From assembly GCF_001625655.1 (NCBI RefSeq), contig NZ_AUYB01000024.1:1-64000 (forward strand): a DNA stretch of 64,000 nt. Direction: 5' to 3'. The translations under genes were made by a program, and so were the position numbers. The notes under the pieces were generated by a model. The model searched no databases. It had not been told where the DNA came from and saw only the letters and a program-made list of their open reading frames with translations. Numbering within the stretch: the first letter of the stretch is position 1; every line of letters begins with the position of its first letter. Source of the DNA: Pseudoalteromonas luteoviolacea DSM 6061. GTDB taxonomy: Bacteria > Pseudomonadota > Gammaproteobacteria > Enterobacterales > Alteromonadaceae. Positions 8,950 to 19,036 of the stretch are shown piece by piece.

Positions 8950-9936
8950 ATGGCTCAAACAGCAAAACAGAAAAGTAAAGTGAACCCGGAATTAGACGAT
9001 AAATTTAGCGGTGTTGATTCTGAGGACGGTCCTAATGAGGAGCTTCTTGAAGATATTGATAACGAAGAAGAGCTCTTTGCGAAAGACGATTCAGTAAAAA
9101 ATTTAGACGCAACTCAGTTATACCTCGGCGAGATTGGTTTCTCTCCTTTACTTAGTGCAGAAGAAGAAGTTTATTTTGCGCGTAAAGCCCTACAGGGGTG
9201 TGAAGCTTCACGTAAGAGGATGATTGAAAGTAACTTGCGTTTAGTTGTTAAAATTGCACGCCGTTACAACAATCGTGGGCTCGCACTGCTCGATCTTATC
9301 GAAGAAGGTAACTTAGGTTTGATAAGGGCAGTTGAAAAATTTGACCCTGAACGAGGTTTTAGATTCTCGACTTATGCAACGTGGTGGATTCGACAAACCA
9401 TCGAGCGGGCGATAATGAATCAAACTAGAACAATTCGTTTACCCATACATGTTGTGAAAGAGCTAAACGTATATCTCAGAACTGCAAGAGAACTTACGCA
9501 AAAGCTTGATCATGAACCTACAGCCGAAGAAATTGCAGAGTGTCTCGACAAACCTGTTGAAGATGTCAGCAAGATGCTTCGTCTTAATGAAAAAATCACT
9601 TCTGTTGACACGCCTATCGGTGGTGACAACGATAAAGCTCTTCTCGATATCATTGCAGATGAACGCGGTTATGAGCCTGAAAGTGAAGTACAAAATAAAG
9701 ATATTAATCGCCACATAGTTGATTGGTTAGGGGAACTTAATCCTAAGCAGAGAGAAGTACTCGCACGTAGGTTTGGTTTACTCGGCTACGAGCCTTCCAC
9801 GCTAGAAGATGTCGGTCGAGAGATTGGTTTGACACGCGAGCGTGTGCGACAAATTCAAGTTGAAGCGTTGCGCCGCCTTAAAGATATTTTACAACATGAA
9901 GGCTTAAGTACTGACAGCTTATTTGAGCAACTATAG
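8950..9936 (+). CDS. rpoS: RNA polymerase sigma factor RpoS
   Basis: The stationary-phase and general stress sigma factor. I chose ATG 8950 (328 residues) because GGGAGG at 8938-8943 sits six bases upstream; an ATG at 8944 would abut the Shine-Dalgarno. The acidic N-terminus is followed by sigma region 1.2 ([16 protein letters not shown]), region 2 with the [13 protein letters not shown] core-binding and melting segment, and region 4 with the helix-turn-helix ([19 protein letters not shown]). Position after nlpD is diagnostic. It is followed by a hairpin and convergent valS. Confidence 0.97.
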   Translation: MAQTAKQKSKVNPELDDKFSGVDSEDGPNEELLEDIDNEEELFAKDDSVKNLDATQLYLGEIGFSPLLSAEEEVYFARKALQGCEASRKRMIESNLRLVVKIARRYNNRGLALLDLIEEGNLGLIRAVEKFDPERGFRFSTYATWWIRQTIERAIMNQTRTIRLPIHVVKELNVYLRTARELTQKLDHEPTAEEIAECLDKPVEDVSKMLRLNEKITSVDTPIGGDNDKALLDIIADERGYEPESEVQNKDINRHIVDWLGELNPKQREVLARRFGLLGYEPSTLEDVGREIGLTRERVRQIQVEALRRLKDILQHEGLSTDSLFEQL

Positions 9937-9967
9937 TTATCAGACTTAAAATTTATATATTCATAAT

Positions 9968-10000
9968 AAAGTGCTTTATCAAGCACTGAGAGCACTTTTT
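9968..10000 (+). terminator. Probable rpoS terminator
   Basis: AAAGTGCT at 9968-9975 pairs with AGCACTTT at 9991-9998, followed by TT and then CCC. An alternative inner stem, GTGCTT/AAGCAC, pairs 9971-9976 with 9981-9986. The location 30 bp after the rpoS stop fits a terminator, although the T-run is short. Confidence 0.55.
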
Positions 10001-10052
10001 CCCTAGGTGTAGAAAGCTTTATCTAGGGGAAAAGTTGATTCATCCCTCAACT
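10001..10052. other. Two further inverted repeats between rpoS and valS
   Basis: CCCTAG at 10001-10006 pairs with CTAGGG at 10023-10028, and AGTTGA at 10033-10038 pairs with TCAACT at 10047-10052. Together with the rpoS terminator they form three successive inverted repeats in 85 bp. No open reading frame of note overlaps them. They could be part of an rpoS 3' UTR or a small RNA, or be incidental. Confidence 0.35.
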
Positions 10053-10131
10053 ATTTGTAATTCCCTCTCTCTAGACTTTAAACAACTAGGTACCCTAAAT
10101 TTCTGCGCCAAACTTTAAGACTTCTGGAATA

Positions 10132-10164
10132 CAAATAAAAAACCACGGCCAATGACCGTGGTTT
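10132..10164 (-). terminator. valS terminator
   Basis: On the minus strand AAACCACGG, a 7-nt loop and CCGTGGTTT form a perfect 9-bp stem (10164-10140), followed by a T-rich tail down to 10132. It lies 25 bp beyond the valS stop codon. Confidence 0.85.
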
Positions 10165-10188
10165 ATAGTGTTTAGTTTCTAGATTCGA

Positions 10189-13035
10189 TTAAAGAGATTC
10201 AATCTTCGCTTTTTGCTCAAGTAGCTTAGCTTTCGCATCACTGAACTCAGCTAATTTTTCTTTCTCTTTTTCTAGTACGGCAGCTGGAGCGTTGTTCACA
10301 AACTTCTCGTTCGCTAACTTTTTCTCAACCTGCGCTAATCCCTTTTCGGCTTTTTCTAGCTGCTTGGCGATACGCGCAAGTTCCGCATCAACATCGATGA
10401 GGCCCGCCATAGGGATCATGATCTCTAAGTCACCAATAAAGGCTGTTGCAGACGCCGGTGCATCATCTTTATTTGCTAGAACCGTGAACTCTTCAAGCTT
10501 AGCCAAAGAGCTCAAGAAAGCTTTGTTGTCATCCAGTCTTCGTTGGTCTTGTTCGCTTACGTTGGCTAGTAATACACCCAGTGGTTTATTCGGACTGATA
10601 TCCATTTCACCACGAATGTTACGTATAGCTAGAATGAATTGTTTTACCCATTCTAAATCGGCCATAGCTTGCTCATCGACAAATGAAGCATCGAACTGAG
10701 GGAAAGCTTGCAACATAATAGTATTTGCTTCAATCCCTGCAAGTGGTGCTACACGTTTCCAAATGGTTTCAGTGATGTATGGCATCAGCGGGTGCATTAG
10801 ACGAAGCAAGCCTTCCAATACTGTGATCAGTGTATGACGTGTACCACGTTGCTGTATCTCGTCACCTTTGAATAATACTGGTTTGGTTAATTCTAGGTAC
10901 CAGTCACAGAATTGATTCCATGTAAATTCGTAAATCGTATTCGCTGCTAAGTCAAAGCGGTAATTATCCAAGTGCTCTGTGAATGTATTTACTGTGTTTT
11001 GGAATTGGCCCAAGATCCAGCGGTCTGCAAGCGAGTACTGTTTAGGAGCATCATTGAAGCCACAATCTTGGTCTTCTGTATTCATAAGTACATAACGGCT
11101 TGCGTTCCATAGCTTATTACAGAAGTTACGGTAACCTTCAAGTCGGTTCATATCCCAATTGATATCTCGACCTGTAGACGCCATAGCTGCAAGTGTAAAC
11201 CTTAATGCATCAGTACCGTGGGCTTCAATACCATCAGCGAATGTCTTACGCGTGTTTTTCTCAATTTTCTTAGCCAATTGAGGCTGCATCATGTTACCGG
11301 TGCGTTTTGTCACAAGGCTTTCTAGATCAATACCATCAATCATATCAAGCGGATCTAGTACGTTACCCTTAGACTTAGACATCTTATCGCCATTTTCATC
11401 GCGGATAAGGCCAGTCACATAGACCGTTTTGAATGGTACCTGTGGAGTGCCATCGTCATTTTTAACGAAGTGCATGGTCATCATGATCATGCGGGCAACC
11501 CAGAAGAAGATGATGTCAAACCCGGTAACAAGTACGTCAGATGGGTGGAAAACTTTTAAGTCTTCTGTGTTTTCAGGCCAACCTTGTGTTGAGAATGTCC
11601 ACAGTGCAGAAGAAAACCAAGTATCCAATACATCGTCGTCTTGTGTAAGTGAAACGTCATCACTTAAGTTATTGTCTTTACGTACTTCAGCTTCGTCACG
11701 ACCCACATATACATTGCCTTCAGCGTCATACCAAGCCGGGATACGGTGTCCCCACCAAAGTTGGCGTGAAATACACCAATCTTGAATGTCGCGCATCCAA
11801 GAGAAATACATGTTTTCGTACTGCTTTGGTACAAATTGAATGTCACCGTCTTCAACAGCCTTGATAGCCGGCTCAGCCAGAGGTGCAACTCTTACATACC
11901 ATTGATCTGTTAAAAGCGGTTCGATTACAACACCTGAACGGTCACCATAAGGTACAGTTAAACTATGGTCATCGATTTTCTCTAGAAGACCCGCTTGTTC
12001 AAACTCTTCAATGATTAGTTTGCGTGCATCAAAGCGATCTAAGCCGTGGAAGCGCTCTGGAATTGGTGCATCTAAAGATAGCTCTTTACCGTCAAAGGTG
12101 TAACTTTCACCTTGTGCCAGCACAGCGGCATCTTTATTGAATACATTGATCATAGGTAGCTGGTGGCGCTTACCTACTTCGTTATCGTTAAAGTCATGAG
12201 CAGGCGTAATTTTTACACAGCCAGTGCCCTTTTCCATGTCTGCATGTTCATCAGCAACGATCGGAATACGGCGGTTAACGATAGGCAGTAAAATCTCTTT
12301 GCCGATCAGATCTTGGTAGCGCTCATCATCTGGGTTAACTGCAACACCAGTGTCACCAAGCATGGTTTCCGGGCGCGTGGTCGCCACAATGATGTAATCT
12401 TTACCATCTTTTGTTTTTACGCCATCAGCTAGAGGATAGCGCAAGTTCCACATATGGCCTTGCTTATCTTTGTTTTCTACTTCCAGATCTGAGATAGCTG
12501 TGTGAAGCTTTGGATCCCAGTTTACCAGGCGCTTACCTCGATAAATTAAATCTTCTTTGTACAGGCGAACAAATACTTCTTTTACGGCTTCAGATAAGCC
12601 TTCGTCCATTGTGAAGCGTTCACGATCCCAATCTACAGATGCACCTAGACGGCGCAATTGTTTAGTGATTGTGCCACCAGACTCATTTTTCCATTGCCAA
12701 ATACGGTCGATAAAATCATCACGGCCTAAGTCATGCCTTGTTTTACCTTCTTCAGCAGCAAGTTTACGCTCAACAACCATTTGTGTTGCAATACCCGCAT
12801 GGTCAGTACCGACTTGCCATAAAGTATTTTTACCTTTCATACGCTGGTAGCGCGTTAGCGTATCCATGATGGTATCTTGGAACGCGTGGCCCATGTGCAG
12901 GCTACCTGTGACGTTTGGTGGCGGTATCATGATTGAGTAAGCGTCGCCTTGTCCAGAAGGCTTAAAGTAGCCATTTTCTTCCCAGTCTTGATATAGTGAC
13001 TGTTCAATATCTTGTGGATTATAGGTTTTATCCAT
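10189..13035 (-). CDS. valS: Valyl-tRNA synthetase
   Basis: Class I aminoacyl-tRNA synthetase that charges tRNA-Val. The 948-residue protein has the full bacterial layout. The HIGH-type motif [13 protein letters not shown] is at residues 38-50, followed by a large editing (CP1) domain with a [12 protein letters not shown] motif. KMSKS is at 551-555, followed by an anticodon-binding domain. The C-terminal 65 residues form the Lys/Glu-rich coiled coil characteristic of ValRS. It is downstream of holC by 23 bp, as in Escherichia coli (pepA-holC-valS order). Confidence 0.97.
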   Translation of the reverse strand: MDKTYNPQDIEQSLYQDWEENGYFKPSGQGDAYSIMIPPPNVTGSLHMGHAFQDTIMDTLTRYQRMKGKNTLWQVGTDHAGIATQMVVERKLAAEEGKTRHDLGRDDFIDRIWQWKNESGGTITKQLRRLGASVDWDRERFTMDEGLSEAVKEVFVRLYKEDLIYRGKRLVNWDPKLHTAISDLEVENKDKQGHMWNLRYPLADGVKTKDGKDYIIVATTRPETMLGDTGVAVNPDDERYQDLIGKEILLPIVNRRIPIVADEHADMEKGTGCVKITPAHDFNDNEVGKRHQLPMINVFNKDAAVLAQGESYTFDGKELSLDAPIPERFHGLDRFDARKLIIEEFEQAGLLEKIDDHSLTVPYGDRSGVVIEPLLTDQWYVRVAPLAEPAIKAVEDGDIQFVPKQYENMYFSWMRDIQDWCISRQLWWGHRIPAWYDAEGNVYVGRDEAEVRKDNNLSDDVSLTQDDDVLDTWFSSALWTFSTQGWPENTEDLKVFHPSDVLVTGFDIIFFWVARMIMMTMHFVKNDDGTPQVPFKTVYVTGLIRDENGDKMSKSKGNVLDPLDMIDGIDLESLVTKRTGNMMQPQLAKKIEKNTRKTFADGIEAHGTDALRFTLAAMASTGRDINWDMNRLEGYRNFCNKLWNASRYVLMNTEDQDCGFNDAPKQYSLADRWILGQFQNTVNTFTEHLDNYRFDLAANTIYEFTWNQFCDWYLELTKPVLFKGDEIQQRGTRHTLITVLEGLLRLMHPLMPYITETIWKRVAPLAGIEANTIMLQAFPQFDASFVDEQAMADLEWVKQFILAIRNIRGEMDISPNKPLGVLLANVSEQDQRRLDDNKAFLSSLAKLEEFTVLANKDDAPASATAFIGDLEIMIPMAGLIDVDAELARIAKQLEKAEKGLAQVEKKLANEKFVNNAPAAVLEKEKEKLAEFSDAKAKLLEQKAKIESL

Positions 13036-13058
13036 TACACAGAACCTTTAAAAATACT

Positions 13059-13505
13059 TTAATTATCAATTTCTTTTGTTGAAATATTAGCGCCTATAGC
13101 GCGAAGTTGTTTGAACCTTTCCCGTGCAGCCTGTTTGGCGTGTGACTCCACTGGAACAAAGTCATAAACCTGCTCAAATCGTCGGACAAAATCCGGGATA
13201 TGTGTGGCGAGGTTGATCAGTGTCGTGCGCCTTCCTACTGGTGGCATTTGTCCAATTTCCACAGGTGCTCCACCTTTTGGGCCCTCACCTTGTAAATTGT
13301 GCGGTACGAAGCTTTCTGCATCGAACTGCCACAAATATTCGTCAATGGCATGGGCATCTTCAACGTTGTCTACGTAAATAAACACGCGTTGCCCAGCACG
13401 GTACAGTTTAGCAGCACTGCGTGCCGCAAGATCAAAATGAGCCGAGACTTGCTGATTGGGCTCATGGTCATGCTTTAACACAAAAAAGCGTGCATTGATT
13501 GACAT
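13059..13505 (-). CDS. holC: DNA polymerase III chi subunit
   Basis: HolC (chi) links the clamp-loader complex to SSB during replication. The protein is 148 residues, the normal size. Recognisable family segments are FFVLKHD near the N-terminus, a conserved AAKLYRAGQRVFIYVDN strand-helix unit and the FVPHNLQGEGP segment. It lies between pepA and valS on the same strand. A strong hairpin terminator separates it from pepA, so holC-valS probably has its own promoter or depends on read-through. Confidence 0.92.
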   Translation of the reverse strand: MSINARFFVLKHDHEPNQQVSAHFDLAARSAAKLYRAGQRVFIYVDNVEDAHAIDEYLWQFDAESFVPHNLQGEGPKGGAPVEIGQMPPVGRRTTLINLATHIPDFVRRFEQVYDFVPVESHAKQAARERFKQLRAIGANISTKEIDN

Positions 13506-13572
13506 GGCATGTGACTTATATTCAGTCTTGAATTGTCGGCTCTACGTGTTTTGCTTTGCCTTAATTCAGCGT

Positions 13573-13608
13573 TCAAAATAAAGCCGCATTCTGACACAGA
13601 ATACGGCT
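13573..13608 (-). terminator. pepA terminator upstream of holC
   Basis: On the minus strand AGCCGTATTCTG (13608-13597), a 3-nt loop and CAGAATGCGGCT (13593-13582) form a 12-bp stem with one G-T mismatch. The tail TTATTTT follows. It lies about 65 bp after the pepA stop. Confidence 0.75.
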
Positions 13609-13675
13609 ATCATCAATCTAGAGTCGCACTTGAGCTAAGTTAATTAGCACTTGGACTCAATATTGCTCTTTTTTA

Positions 13676-15187
13676 TTAATCTTGCATACCTTCAGTGATA
13701 TTTGCACGGTTTAGCAAATACTGCATCAGCATTGGCACTGGCCTACCTGTTGCGCCTTTATTTGCACCGCTTCGCCAGGCTGTTCCAGCAACATCAATGT
13801 GTGCCCAATTGTACTTTTTAGTAAATTTCGATAGGAAGCAGGCCGCAGTAATAGTTCCAGCAGCTTTACCACCGAGATTAGTGAAGTCAGCAAAAGGACT
13901 CTTTAATTGCTCTTGGTAGTCATCCCATAATGGCAACTGCCATGCTCGATCACCACTTTGTTCAGAAGCTTTAAGTAAGTCGTGTGCTAGAGGGTTGTGG
14001 TTAGACAGCAAGCCTGAGGCATGGTGGCCCAATGCAACGATACATGCCCCCGTTAAAGTTGCCACATCTACAACCGTATCTGGTTCAAAGGCTTCTACGT
14101 ATGTAAGAGCATCACATAGTACCAAACGACCTTCTGCATCTGTGTTTAATACCTCAACAGTTTGGCCTGACATAGTCGTTAAAATATCACCTGGGCGGTA
14201 TGCGCGACTACTTGGCATATTTTCACATCCAGCCAAAACTCCAATCACATTAAGTGGCAATTGCATTTGTACAACCGCACGCATCAAGCCTAAAACACCC
14301 GCTGCGCCACCCATATCATATTTCATTTCGTCCATGCCTTCGCCTGGTTTTAATGAAATACCACCTGAATCGAAAGTGAGGCCTTTACCAACGAAAACAA
14401 TAGGGGCTTGTTTATCAGATGCGCCATTATAATGGATCACTGACATAACAGATTCATTCTCGCTACCTCGGCCAACAGCCAAGTATGAATGCATACCAAG
14501 CTCTTCCATTTCTTTTTCGCCAACTAGGTTTACGGTGACGTTATCAAATTCTTTAGTTAGTAGCTCTGCTTGCTCACCTAAGTAACGAGGGTTACAAATA
14601 TTAGGTGGCATATTCGCGACGTCTTTACAGAGTTTTGCACCAGCAGCGATAGCGAGGCCATGCTCAATGGCACTTTCGCCAATTGTCAGTTCTCTGCGAG
14701 TTGGTACATTGAAGACGATTTTACGTAGTGGGCGTCTCGCTTCACTTTTTTTGCTCTTCAACTGGTTAAACGTATACAAGCAGTCTTGCGTTGTTTCTAC
14801 AGCTTGACGAACTTTCCAGTAAGTGTCTCTGCCTTTTACGTGTTGCTCTGTTAAAAAGCAAACGGCTTCCATAGAGCCTGTTTCATTAAGTGTATTAATG
14901 GTTTTTGAAATGATTTGCTTGTATTGCTTGTCATCAAGCTCTCTTTCTTTACCACAGCCAACCAATAAAACACGTTCACTTAAAACGTTTGGCACATGAT
15001 GAAGTAATAAAACTTGTCCTGGTTTACCTTCTAGGTCACCACGACGTAATAAATTGGAAATATAGCCTTCGCTTATTTTATCCAGCTGCTCACCAACCGG
15101 CGATAAACGACGTGGCTCATACACCCCAACAACAATACACGCGCTGCGTTGCTTCTCTGGACTACCACTTTTAACGCTGAATTCCAT
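13676..15187 (-). CDS. pepA: Leucyl aminopeptidase PepA
   Basis: A dinuclear-metal M17 aminopeptidase that removes N-terminal leucine and other residues; in enterobacteria PepA also binds DNA. The protein has 503 residues. The M17 signature NTDAEGRL is at residues 348-355, and the metal-binding segment [16 protein letters not shown] precedes it. The N-terminal regulatory domain is present at full length. The gene is divergent from lptF, with a 195-bp shared promoter region, matching the E. coli arrangement. Confidence 0.96.
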   Translation of the reverse strand: MEFSVKSGSPEKQRSACIVVGVYEPRRLSPVGEQLDKISEGYISNLLRRGDLEGKPGQVLLLHHVPNVLSERVLLVGCGKERELDDKQYKQIISKTINTLNETGSMEAVCFLTEQHVKGRDTYWKVRQAVETTQDCLYTFNQLKSKKSEARRPLRKIVFNVPTRRELTIGESAIEHGLAIAAGAKLCKDVANMPPNICNPRYLGEQAELLTKEFDNVTVNLVGEKEMEELGMHSYLAVGRGSENESVMSVIHYNGASDKQAPIVFVGKGLTFDSGGISLKPGEGMDEMKYDMGGAAGVLGLMRAVVQMQLPLNVIGVLAGCENMPSSRAYRPGDILTTMSGQTVEVLNTDAEGRLVLCDALTYVEAFEPDTVVDVATLTGACIVALGHHASGLLSNHNPLAHDLLKASEQSGDRAWQLPLWDDYQEQLKSPFADFTNLGGKAAGTITAACFLSKFTKKYNWAHIDVAGTAWRSGANKGATGRPVPMLMQYLLNRANITEGMQD

Positions 15188-15300
15188 TACGACTCCTGAG
15201 TCTAAGTTATGCCATTTTCAACTTTAAATGCCAAATTACATCAAGTTAACTAAGTTACTTTAGTGCACCCGCACTAGTAGGATATTTGATTTTGATGGCA

Positions 15301-15306
15301 TATAAT
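15301..15306 (+). promoter_or_regulatory. Possible -10 element for lptFG
   Basis: A perfect TATAAT followed by AAAG lies 77 bp upstream of the lptF start in the pepA-lptF divergent gap. No good -35 hexamer is seen at the right spacing, so it would need extended contacts or an activator. Confidence 0.35.
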
Positions 15307-15382
15307 AAAGTGACTAAAATAACCAGTTTACTCAAAATTTCCTACTATTCCAGTGAAATGAGACGTTTTATAGGGGCGAACA

Positions 15383-16495
15383 TTGCTAATTTTTCGATAT
15401 TTAACTGCTGAAGTTTTAAAATCGCAGGTCGCCGTTTTCCTTACCTTGATGACAATTTTTCTCTCGCAAAAATTTGTTAAAATACTAGCAGAGGCTTCGG
15501 GCGGCGGAATTCCAGGAAAACTTGTATTGTCCTTTTTGGCGCTGAACCTGCCAAAGCTGGCTGTATATATACTGCCGTTAAGTGTTTTTTTGGGCATAAT
15601 TTTGGCGTATAGCCGGATCTATGCTGACAGTGAAATGACCGTGTTGAAAGCGTGTGGTGTGAGTGAGTGGTATGTGGTTAGAGTCACACTTGCTTCTAGC
15701 TTGGCGATGGCCTTGTTTGCGGCTTTTATCAGTTTATATGCAGCTCCTTGGGCTGGTGAAAAGCAAAATCAGTTACGTGAACAAGCAAATGCTGAGTCCG
15801 GTTTAACTCAGTTACGAGCTGGTCGCTTCCAACAAACTGGCAATGAAAAGGCGGTGGTATTTATCCATAATACCAGTGACCAAGGCACTGTACTTAATAA
15901 AGTGTTCGTTGCTCAATTACCTGAAAAAGAATCCAATCATGCGGCACGTATTGTTTATGCTCAGCAGGGCGAAGTAGTGGATGGTGACTCTGGAGAGCAG
16001 CAGCTTGTTCTCAAAGACGGCAAACGATACGAAACCGACGGTTTTAGCCAAGCTTTAAATAAGACCGAATTTGGTAGCTATCAGGTACAAATTCAAGAAC
16101 AAGAGATTGAGCGCAGGCGAAGAGAGCTTGAAGACTTGCCTTCATCTCGTTTACTAGAGCTGGATACACCAGAAGCAGCCGCACAGTTGCAGCTACGTAT
16201 TGCAACGCCGATTTCAATTATTTTACTAACGTTGTTGGCTGTACCATTAAGTGTTGTAAACCCTAGACAGGGCAAATTCGCAAAACTTGTTCCGGCAATT
16301 GGTATATATCTAGGCTATTTTATTCTTTTGAATGCAGGTAAATACCTCGTAGCGGAGAGTAAAATACCTCCTTCTATTGGTTTGTGGTGGATCCATTTAA
16401 GCGTGCTGTTTATTGGTGCTTACCTAATTGTAAAAGGCCGCCCTTTTGGTGTTTGGCTCAGGTCGATTCTGAAAAGAAGGGAGGTCACGGCATGA
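15383..16495 (+). CDS. lptF: LPS export permease LptF
   Basis: LptF is one of the two inner-membrane permeases of the LptB2FG transporter that extracts LPS for transport to the outer membrane. The 370-residue protein has N-terminal transmembrane helices, a periplasmic beta-jellyroll domain (about 120-260) and C-terminal helices (TPISIILLTLLAVPLSVVNP), the standard YjgP/YjgQ layout. The start is TTG at 15383 with AGGGG seven bases upstream. Its stop overlaps the lptG start in an ATGA arrangement. Confidence 0.95.
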   Translation: MLIFRYLTAEVLKSQVAVFLTLMTIFLSQKFVKILAEASGGGIPGKLVLSFLALNLPKLAVYILPLSVFLGIILAYSRIYADSEMTVLKACGVSEWYVVRVTLASSLAMALFAAFISLYAAPWAGEKQNQLREQANAESGLTQLRAGRFQQTGNEKAVVFIHNTSDQGTVLNKVFVAQLPEKESNHAARIVYAQQGEVVDGDSGEQQLVLKDGKRYETDGFSQALNKTEFGSYQVQIQEQEIERRRRELEDLPSSRLLELDTPEAAAQLQLRIATPISIILLTLLAVPLSVVNPRQGKFAKLVPAIGIYLGYFILLNAGKYLVAESKIPPSIGLWWIHLSVLFIGAYLIVKGRPFGVWLRSILKRREVTA

Positions 16496-17559
16496 TGAAA
16501 ACACTTGATTGGTATTTAGGGCGAAGCATTTTACAAACCACAAGCTTTGCACTGTTAGTATTTGTTGGTATCAATACACTAATTAAATTTATTGAACAGC
16601 TTCGCTCTGTAGGGCGCGGAACTTATGAAGTAACTGATGCCCTACTATTCACTCTGTACAGTGTCCCAAGTGACATTGTGGTATTTTTTCCAATGGCTGC
16701 TTTAATTGGCGGACTGACAGGGTTGGGGGCATTGGCATCGAGCAGTGAGTTGGTTGTAATGCAAGCTGCTGGTATGTCTCGACTGCAGATCATCGGCTCT
16801 GTAATGAAAACGGCGATAGTGCTGGCGATTTCCATGATGGCTTTAGGTGAGTGGGGTGCACCAGAAGCAGAGCGCACTGCTAAACAGCTTCGAAATCAGG
16901 CAATTTACGGCGGAGATGTTTATGATGCGCAGAAAGGGGTCTGGGCAAAGGATGGCAATAACTTCATCAATATTGCAAATGTGGAAAAATCTGGCGAGTT
17001 AACTGATGTCAATATCTACCACTTTGATGATGATTTAAGCCTACAACATATAACCCGAGCTCAGTCAGCTATTCCTTCTAATGAAGGATGGCAATTAAAA
17101 GCAGTGGAAGAAGTACAAATTTCAGATCAGCAAGTCAGTACTTTGTACGCGCAGTCTCGCGTATATGAGTCACAGTTGACGATAGATAGGCTCGGTGTTG
17201 CATCTTATGAACCGGAGTCTATGTCTTTCAGTGGGTTGCTTTCATATTTAAATTACCTTGAGCAGAATGAGCAAGACACCAGTAATTATGAGTTGGCGCT
17301 TTGGCGAAAGGTGATGCAGCCGATCACGATAGCGGTGATGTTGTTGGTTGCTTTATCATTTATATTTGGGCCACTGCGCTCGGTGAGTATGGGGGCTAGA
17401 ATTATTATGGGTGTAGTAACGGGGTTGATATTCCACCTCAGTAATGAAGTATTTGGTCCAATTGTAATGGTTTATCAGATACCACCATTTGTTGGAGCCA
17501 TTATGCCAAGCATCATTTTTACAATGCTGGCAATGTACTTCTTACAACGCAGACAATAA
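16492..17559 (+). CDS. lptG: LPS export permease LptG
   Basis: Partner of LptF in the LptB2FG LPS transporter. I chose ATG 16492 (355 residues, MMKTLDWYLGRSIL), which overlaps the lptF stop and has GGGAGG nearby; an upstream in-frame start would add 36 residues of lptF-shadow sequence. The layout is again six transmembrane helices around a periplasmic jellyroll. The C-terminal segment FIFGPLRSVSMGARIIMGV is typical. The operon ends in a strong bidirectional terminator. Confidence 0.95.
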   Translation: MMKTLDWYLGRSILQTTSFALLVFVGINTLIKFIEQLRSVGRGTYEVTDALLFTLYSVPSDIVVFFPMAALIGGLTGLGALASSSELVVMQAAGMSRLQIIGSVMKTAIVLAISMMALGEWGAPEAERTAKQLRNQAIYGGDVYDAQKGVWAKDGNNFINIANVEKSGELTDVNIYHFDDDLSLQHITRAQSAIPSNEGWQLKAVEEVQISDQQVSTLYAQSRVYESQLTIDRLGVASYEPESMSFSGLLSYLNYLEQNEQDTSNYELALWRKVMQPITIAVMLLVALSFIFGPLRSVSMGARIIMGVVTGLIFHLSNEVFGPIVMVYQIPPFVGAIMPSIIFTMLAMYFLQRRQ

Positions 17560-17584
17560 AAAAGGCGCCTAGGCGCCTTTTTTA
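17558..17584. terminator. Bidirectional terminator between lptG and RDD gene
   Basis: AAAGGCGCCT at 17561-17570 is followed directly by AGGCGCCTTT at 17571-17580, a perfect 20-bp palindrome. A-rich sequence lies before it and T-rich sequence after it, so it works on both strands. It serves the convergent lptG and RDD genes, whose stops lie 39 bp apart. Confidence 0.9.
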
Positions 17585-17597
17585 TTGTGACAATATA

Positions 17598-18110
17598 TTA
17601 GTCGTCTAGGCTATCGTAGACCTTTTTATTTTCTTCTTTACTTAGCAAGACGACCTCGGTTTTGCATATCAAATCTTGTAATGCTCGCTTATTTTTTCTA
17701 TCAAGAATGACTGTAAGGTTCCCCAGTCCGAGCAGGGCGGTTAAACTTCTTGCAACAGCTTGTGGCCAGTTGAGTAACTTTCCATCGTTACGCTGCACTT
17801 TTAAACGCCATGCTCTCATACCGATTGTTTGACCGCTCTTAGTCCAAAAGTAGGCGAAGAATACGACCGATACAGTGATAAGGAGTAATGAGCGTAAAAA
17901 GTATAGTGCGGGAGTCGCTTGGATCAATGCTGTAACATCTTCATGTCCATTAAGTGAAAACCAACCAATTGATATCATGCCTTGAACCAAGGCCAGATAA
18001 ACTATGGTCGTTAACATTGCAAAAGCGATCACTACAAGGGCATCATAAATTAATGATGCGAGTCTGCGTATAAATCCTGCACGAGGAAAAGGTGTCATAG
18101 GGGAACTCAA
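17598..18110 (-). CDS. RDD family membrane protein
   Basis: A 170-residue inner-membrane protein with the RDD signature: an Arg near the first helix (AGFIRRLASLIYDALVV), followed by the conserved Asp, and the GQTIGMRAWRLKV segment between helices. Three hydrophobic segments are seen at about 17-40, 68-90 and in the C-terminal third. RDD proteins have been linked to ion transport in some bacteria, but the role here is unknown. It is monocistronic and convergent with lptG. Confidence 0.85.
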   Translation of the reverse strand: MSSPMTPFPRAGFIRRLASLIYDALVVIAFAMLTTIVYLALVQGMISIGWFSLNGHEDVTALIQATPALYFLRSLLLITVSVVFFAYFWTKSGQTIGMRAWRLKVQRNDGKLLNWPQAVARSLTALLGLGNLTVILDRKNKRALQDLICKTEVVLLSKEENKKVYDSLDD

Positions 18111-18227
18111 TAAAAACTATATGGCCAATATTTTACACAATATCTCTGAGTTTCTTTATTAAAGCATATATATTTTATGATTTTGGTCAAATACCCAACA
18201 CTTAAACACTTTTATCAAAAAAACTGC

Positions 18228-18255
18228 TTGCGAGCCTGTCACATATTTGTATAAT
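18228..18255 (+). promoter_or_regulatory. Promoter of tRNA-Leu
   Basis: TTGCGA (18228-18233) and TATAAT (18250-18255) are separated by 16 bp. A GC-rich discriminator GCAGGGC follows, as is usual for stable RNA genes under stringent control. Initiation would be near 18262, giving a leader of about 87 nt before the mature tRNA. Confidence 0.75.
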
Positions 18256-18304
18256 GCAGGGCATAGAGACGAGGGCAAATAAAAAAAGCCTAAGCTCAAA
18301 GTGG

Positions 18305-18344
18305 TTTTTCTTTATCTTCTCTAAGCTAGAAGATTAAAGAAAAA
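18305..18344 (+). other. Long inverted repeat in tRNA-Leu leader
   Basis: The 16-nt left arm (18305-18320, starting TTTTTCTTTA) pairs with the 17-nt right arm (18328-18344, ending AAAGAAAAA) around a 7-nt loop, with only one bulged base. It ends five bases before the tRNA 5' end. It may present the precursor to RNases during 5' maturation or limit transcription, but no function is shown. Confidence 0.7.
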
Positions 18345-18348
18345 TGAT

Positions 18349-18433
18349 GCCAGTGTGATGGAATTGGTAGACATGACGGATTCAAAATCCGTTGCCTTCG
18401 GGCGTGGCGGTTCAAGTCCGCCCACTGGTACCA
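18349..18433 (+). tRNA. tRNA-Leu (anticodon CAA)
   Basis: An 85-nt type II tRNA. The acceptor stem GCCAGTG pairs with CACTGGT, with one terminal G-T wobble. The anticodon arm is ACGGA-TTCAAAA-TCCGT with anticodon CAA at 18383-18385, which reads UUG. A long variable arm (TGCCTTCGGGCG region), a T arm with GGTTCAAGTCC and an encoded CCA end (18431-18433) are present. It stands alone with its own promoter and terminator. Confidence 0.97.
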
Positions 18434-18441
18434 CTTTTTAT

Positions 18442-18471
18442 AGCCTCAGAATTATTTCTGAGGCTTTTTTA
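18442..18471 (+). terminator. tRNA-Leu terminator
   Basis: AGCCTCAGA (18442-18450), a 6-nt loop and TCTGAGGCT (18457-18465) form a 9-bp perfect stem followed by six T residues. Confidence 0.92.
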
Positions 18472-18585
18472 TTTCTACTATCTCCTACTAAACAAATACT
18501 TAGTTTTTCTATTACTTCCAGATATCTAATTGGCTTCCTGACTAAAACTCTATGTCGGTATTTGCTTTTATAGCTATAAGTTGGT

Positions 18586-18822
18586 TTATAGTTTAACTTC
18601 TTGTTTTTGAATACTGATTAAATAATCTTTTTCTTTTGGAGACAAATTTAAGCCTTCAAGAGTTTCAATATCTATCTTTACTGGTTCATTGTATTTCATC
18701 ATGTAAATAATAGAGTCTGCGAGTCTGACCTTATGGCGTGTGGATATAAATATAAATGTTGTATAGATTACTGAGAGCACAATCAGTAGTAATAACACAA
18801 TTATAGTCACTAAGATTTCCAT
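18586..18822 (-). CDS. Small single-pass membrane protein
   Basis: A 78-residue protein that I do not recognise. It has an N-terminal transmembrane helix (ILVTIIVLLLLIVLSVIYTT) and a charged C-terminal tail. I prefer the ATG at 18822, where GGGGAA lies four bases upstream; an ATG at 18861 would extend it by 13 residues without a good ribosome site. It lies between the tRNA-Leu terminator and the sensor kinase on the opposite strand. It could be lineage-specific. Confidence 0.55.
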   Translation of the reverse strand: MEILVTIIVLLLLIVLSVIYTTFIFISTRHKVRLADSIIYMMKYNEPVKIDIETLEGLNLSPKEKDYLISIQKQEVKL

Positions 18823-19036
18823 CACTTTCCCCATCAATATTTCGCCATATGATGATGGCAAGTGTAACTATAAAATTGTTCATAAAACATACACAATGCA
18901 TAACTTTCACTATGCATATGTCTATATTAGAGTTTGCCTCGATATTTCCCGTATTCTTTTGTCCCAATTATTTACGCTAGATTGATAATTCTCTACTAAA
19001 CTTGACTAGGGGCGAGAGACAATTTGGGTTATTTTT

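Noticed and set aside
10292..12850. Several plus-strand open frames of 70-135 codons across valS
   Set aside because: They are antisense shadows of a highly conserved gene, with Ser/Arg/Cys-rich sequence and no ribosome sites.
18349..18600. tRNA-Leu as a possible integration site for a mobile element
   Set aside because: No duplicated tRNA 3' end, no integrase and no foreign genes follow; the next genes are a small membrane protein and a sensor kinase.
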